Shown here: positions 6,525 to 8,408 of the stretch, piece by piece
How positions within the stretch are numbered: position 1 is the stretch's first letter
How the letters are laid out: each line of letters starts with the position of its first letter
NCBI GenBank assembly: GCA_027064785.1
Contig: JAMOPE010000349.1
Span: 1 to 8,408, forward strand
Reading direction: 5' to 3'
DNA: 8,408 nt
Origin: Geobacteraceae bacterium
Lineage (GTDB): Bacteria; Desulfobacterota; Desulfuromonadia; Desulfuromonadales; Geopsychrobacteraceae
Notes under the pieces: generated by a model
Told to the model about the DNA's origin: nothing
Databases searched by the model: none
The model's input: the letters and a program-made list of their open reading frames with translations, nothing else
Position numbers and translations under genes: made by a program

Positions 6525-7313
6525 TTAGCTTTTCGCAGAACGGTCGAGGGAGACAACGTTATCGCTTGTATGTAGCACAACATTTTTTTCTTTTAATAGT
6601 GTGACGATGTGTTCAGGTGGACAGTGGTCAGTGAATAAAGCGTCAATTTGCTCTATTGGACCGAGACGGACCATGGCACAGCGCTCAAATTTAGTATGAT
6701 CAGCGGCAAGAAAGACCTGACGGGAGTTTTCAATGATCGCCTGAGCGACCCGAACCTCGTGGTAATCAAAATCGAGGAGCGTGCCATCGGTGTCGATACT
6801 GGAAATCCCGATAATGCCAAAATTAACTTTAAATTGCCGGATGAAGTCGATTGTGGCCTCACCGGTAATGCCACCATCACGTTGTCTGACCACTCCACCT
6901 GCTATAATAATTTCAAAACTGGGATTGCTGCGGAGGATTGCCGCAACATTCAGGTTGTTGGTAATAATTCTCAATCCGGTATGGTTGAGGAGTGCTCTGG
7001 CTATTTCTTCAGTGGTGGTGCCAATATTGAGGAAGATTGAGGCCCGGTCGGGAATATGATTAGCGACCATTTTGGCGATCATTTTTTTTTCTTCCAGATT
7101 CATGACCTGGCGTGTTGTATACTCAACATTTTCGAGACTTGAAGAGATTCCGGCTCCACCGTGGTAGCGAGTCAGCAGTTGTTGCTCGCAAAGAATGTTG
7201 ATATCCCGGCGGATTGTTTGTGATGTCACCGAAAAGTTTTGGGCGAGAGTCTCTATCGAGACAAAGCCTTGTTGCTGAACCAAGGTGAGGATTTCCTGTT
7301 GACGATGATTCAT
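6525..7313 (-). CDS. glpR: DeoR-family glycerol-3-phosphate regulon repressor
   Basis: Transcription repressor of 262 residues. The N-terminal winged helix-turn-helix spans about 5-57, with the recognition helix in S28-VTSQTIRRD37 and the family HGG at 51-53. The sugar-phosphate sensor domain shows I97-G-T-T-T-E102, T118-N-N-L-N-V123, A138-G-G140, the R145-DGG-I-T-GEAT segment, D183-Y-H-E-V-R188, and A204-D-H-T-K-F209. It aligns along nearly its whole length with E. coli GlpR as I remember it, with about ten extra residues at the C-terminus. By analogy it binds operators in the glp control region and is released by glycerol-3-phosphate, the GlpK product and GlpD substrate. As the first gene of the transporter operon it probably controls itself. 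The ribosome site is poor (GGAATAAGAG before ATG), suggesting low synthesis. The coding strand contains a run of nine A at 7090-7082. Confidence 0.95.
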   Translation of the reverse strand: MNHRQQEILTLVQQQGFVSIETLAQNFSVTSQTIRRDINILCEQQLLTRYHGGAGISSSLENVEYTTRQVMNLEEKKMIAKMVANHIPDRASIFLNIGTTTEEIARALLNHTGLRIITNNLNVAAILRSNPSFEIIIAGGVVRQRDGGITGEATIDFIRQFKVNFGIIGISSIDTDGTLLDFDYHEVRVAQAIIENSRQVFLAADHTKFERCAMVRLGPIEQIDALFTDHCPPEHIVTLLKEKNVVLHTSDNVVSLDRSAKS

Positions 7314-7321
7314 CTCTTATT

Positions 7322-7345
7322 CCATTTTTGTTAATGTGAAAATGG
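7322..7345 (-). other. Stem-loop in the glpR leader
   Basis: Perfect 7-bp inverted repeat CCATTTT (7322-7328) and AAAATGG (7339-7345) with a 10-nt loop, ending 8 nt before the glpR start codon. In the mRNA it could hinder ribosome access to glpR, or at DNA level serve as a protein-binding palindrome. The stem is AT-rich and therefore weak. Confidence 0.4.
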
Positions 7346-7350
7346 GCAAA
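7335..7350 (+). promoter_or_regulatory. Possible CRP/cAMP-receptor-like site
   Basis: TGTGA (7335-7339), six bases, then GCAAA (7346-7350) against the consensus TGTGA-N6-TCACA gives 8 of 10 matches, with matching A/T flanks (AA before, T after). glp genes of enterobacteria are CRP-activated. However, the site lies downstream of the predicted glpR-operon start and about 40 bp upstream of the candidate glpK -35, so its role is unclear. Confidence 0.25.
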
Positions 7351-7363
7351 TCGTCCAACCATA

Positions 7364-7391
7364 ATGCTATCATCTTTTGTTGACTTTTCAA
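7364..7391 (-). promoter_or_regulatory. Candidate promoter of the glpRSTPQUV operon
   Basis: On the minus strand, -35 TTGAAA (7391-7386) and, after 16 bp, -10 TAGCAT (7369-7364); an alternative -10 CATTAT (7366-7361) gives a 19-bp spacer. A start near 7356 would leave a leader of about 40 nt before glpR. Matches are 5/6 and 4/6, so this is plausible but not strong. Confidence 0.35.
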
Positions 7392-7407
7392 GAGATAAAC
7401 GCAGAAT
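7380..7407 (+). promoter_or_regulatory. Candidate glpK promoter
   Basis: -35 TTGACT (7380-7385, 5/6) and, after 16 bp, -10 CAGAAT (7402-7407, 4/6). The start would fall near 7414, within a candidate GlpR operator, leaving a leader of about 90 nt. Its -35 abuts the -35 of the opposite candidate promoter, so the two polymerases would compete. Confidence 0.35.
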
Positions 7408-7426
7408 ATTTTCACATATGAATATT
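7407..7426. promoter_or_regulatory. Candidate GlpR operator 1
   Basis: The 20-mer TATTTTCACATATGAATATT matches 14 of 20 positions of the E. coli GlpR consensus WATKTTCGWTAWCGAACATW as I recall it, with the outer seven bases of the left half all matching. It covers the predicted glpK start point, where a bound repressor would block initiation. The degenerate, AT-rich consensus raises the chance of a false match. Confidence 0.4.
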
Positions 7427-7447
7427 TATGGTGTTTTGATTTTTCAT

Positions 7448-7467
7448 TTTGTTTTATTTTGAACATC
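7448..7467. promoter_or_regulatory. Candidate GlpR operator 2
   Basis: TTTGTTTTATTTTGAACATC also scores 14 of 20 against the same consensus; the right half contains an exact GAACAT. Its centre is 41 bp from that of candidate operator 1, close to four helical turns, which would place two repressors on one face of the DNA. It lies in the glpK leader, 35 bp before the start codon. Confidence 0.35.
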
Positions 7468-7502
7468 AGCGGAAGTTGTAGAGAAGCCCAAAGGAGGACG
7501 AC

Positions 7503-8408
7503 ATGAGTACCCGGCATATTCTTGCTATTGATCAGGGAACAACAAGCTCTCGAGCAATGATTTTTTCTGCGTCCGGTGATTGTATTGCTGTTGCTCAACA
7601 GGAGTTTCGACAGATATTTCCTAATGATGGGTGGGTTGAGCACGATCCCGAAGATATCTGGACATCAGTTGTTCAGGTCTGTCGCCGGTGTTTGCAGCAG
7701 GCGAAAGAGCTTGGTGTTGAGGTTGCGGGGATTGGTATCACGAATCAGCGTGAGACGACGGTTGTCTGGGATCGGCAAACGGGAAAGCCTCTTTATCATG
7801 CCATCGTCTGGCAGGATCGACGGACAGCTGATTATTGTGATGAGTTGAAAGCAGCGGGTAATGAAGAGCACGTTTCTGAACTGACCGGTTTGTTGCTTGA
7901 TCCCTATTTTTCTGCGACCAAGCTGCGCTGGATTTTGGAAAATGTTGCTGGTGCCCGTGAGAAAGCCGCAGCGGGAGAACTTGCCTTCGGGACGGTTGAC
8001 AGCTTTCTTCTCTGGCGACTGACGGGTGGAAAATCGCATGCAACCGATGCAACCAATGCATCACGGACTATGCTGTTTAATATCCATACGCAACAGTGGG
8101 ACAAGACCCTTCTTGAGCTATTTAATATCCCCGTGAGTGTATTACCTGAGGTGAAAGACTGTAGTGCCGATTTTGGGGTGACCGATCCGGAGTTGTTTGG
8201 AACTTCGTTGCCGATTGGCGGGATTGCCGGTGATCAGCAGGCGGCTGCTATCGGGCAGGCGTGTTTGCAACCGGGAATGATTAAAAGCACCTATGGAACC
8301 GGCTGCTTTGTCTTGATGAATACCGGAACGAAGGCGGTTCGATCAGAAAATCGTCTGCTGACAACGGTGGCGTATCGGATGAATGGCGAAACAAGCTATG
8401 CAATCGAA
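7503..8408 (+). CDS. glpK: Glycerol kinase, N-terminal part (runs off right edge)
   Basis: Cytoplasmic FGGY-family kinase that phosphorylates glycerol with ATP to sn-glycerol-3-phosphate, trapping it in the cell. 302 codons of roughly 500 are visible, open to the right edge. The N-terminus shows the phosphate-binding D10-Q-G-T-T-S-S-R17. Glycerol-binding residues fall at the places known from E. coli: R83-E84 in TNQRET, W103 in VWQDRR, Y135 in DPYFSATK, and the catalytic base D244 in GIAGDQQAA. The FGGY signature 1 is matched by Y135 through N147. The ATP-binding T-Y-G-T-G-C-F follows. The loop before D244 reads PELFGTSLP (229-237): S235 stands where E. coli has the FBP-binding arginine, and E230 where Gram-positive enzymes have the HPr-phosphorylated histidine. 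The start is set by a strong AAGGAGG (7491-7497) 5 nt before ATG. It is divergent from glpR and probably repressed by it. Confidence 0.97.
   Translation, partial: MSTRHILAIDQGTTSSRAMIFSASGDCIAVAQQEFRQIFPNDGWVEHDPEDIWTSVVQVCRRCLQQAKELGVEVAGIGITNQRETTVVWDRQTGKPLYHAIVWQDRRTADYCDELKAAGNEEHVSELTGLLLDPYFSATKLRWILENVAGAREKAAAGELAFGTVDSFLLWRLTGGKSHATDATNASRTMLFNIHTQQWDKTLLELFNIPVSVLPEVKDCSADFGVTDPELFGTSLPIGGIAGDQQAAAIGQACLQPGMIKSTYGTGCFVLMNTGTKAVRSENRLLTTVAYRMNGETSYAIE

Larger units (their letters stand above)
7334..7417. repeat. Perfect 10-bp inverted pair in the divergent control region
   Basis: ATGTGAAAAT at 7334-7343 recurs exactly, inverted, as ATTTTCACAT at 7408-7417. The copies flank the back-to-back candidate -35 boxes, one downstream of each predicted start direction. 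The TGTGA core resembles a CRP half-site, while TTTTC also fits half of a GlpR operator. Separation is 74 bp start to start, so this is more likely two copies of a protein site than a hairpin. Confidence 0.5.

Noticed and set aside
6648..7040. Open frame of 130 codons on the plus strand opposite glpR
   Set aside because: Antisense to the conserved sensor domain of GlpR; no start signal or family features.
7317..7643. Open frame of 108 codons on the minus strand spanning the control region and glpK start
   Set aside because: It overlaps glpK antisense and would remove the intergenic control region; no ribosome site, and its product is Lys/Ser/Asn-rich as expected from AT-rich noncoding DNA.
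1..8408. CRISPR array, tRNA, rRNA, insertion sequence or phage attachment site
   Set aside because: I saw no regularly spaced repeats, cloverleaf, rRNA-like stretch, transposase motif or terminal inverted repeats; nearly all of the window is accounted for by glycerol genes.

Overview
The window is one glycerol uptake and catabolism locus. Seven genes and the start of an eighth lie on the minus strand, and the start of a ninth gene, glycerol kinase, is read divergently on the plus strand. The likely source is a Gram-negative proteobacterium or related Desulfobacterota-type lineage. The binding protein has a cleavable Sec signal and no lipobox cysteine, the regulator closely resembles enterobacterial GlpR, and base composition looks balanced (about half G+C) with an AT-rich control region. 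I cannot name a genus.

Layout on the minus strand, in transcription order from right to left: glpR (DeoR-family repressor, 7313-6525), glpS and glpT (two ABC ATPases, 6506-5409 and 5396-4299), glpP and glpQ (two permeases, 4306-3434 and 3437-2634), glpU (small DUF2160 membrane protein, 2621-2340), a 106-bp gap with a strong stem-loop, glpV (large periplasmic binding protein, 2233-482), an intrinsic terminator (448-413), and then the first 123 codons of glpD (respiratory glycerol-3-phosphate dehydrogenase, 370-1, running off the left edge). From glpR to glpU the genes overlap or lie 12-18 bp apart, which indicates one operon. On the plus strand, glpK starts at 7503 and runs off the right edge after 302 codons.

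Together the genes form a pathway. GlpV captures glycerol in the periplasm and GlpP/GlpQ/GlpS/GlpT (with GlpU) import it at the expense of ATP. GlpK makes glycerol-3-phosphate and GlpD oxidises it to dihydroxyacetone phosphate, passing electrons to quinone. GlpR most likely represses both directions until glycerol-3-phosphate accumulates. The 189-bp gap 7314-7502 holds back-to-back candidate promoters, two candidate GlpR operators about 41 bp apart, and a perfect 10-bp inverted pair.

The components are known families, so this is not a wholly new system. The points most worth a second look are: the two ATPases carry complementary defects that predict one good and one degenerate ATP site; GlpK lacks the residues used for both known regulatory modes in this loop; a terminator sits inside the catabolic cluster just before glpD; and there is a structured leader in front of glpV. 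The symbols glpSTPQUV follow the Rhizobium glycerol transporter and must not be confused with enterobacterial glpT (G3P antiporter) or glpQ (phosphodiesterase).
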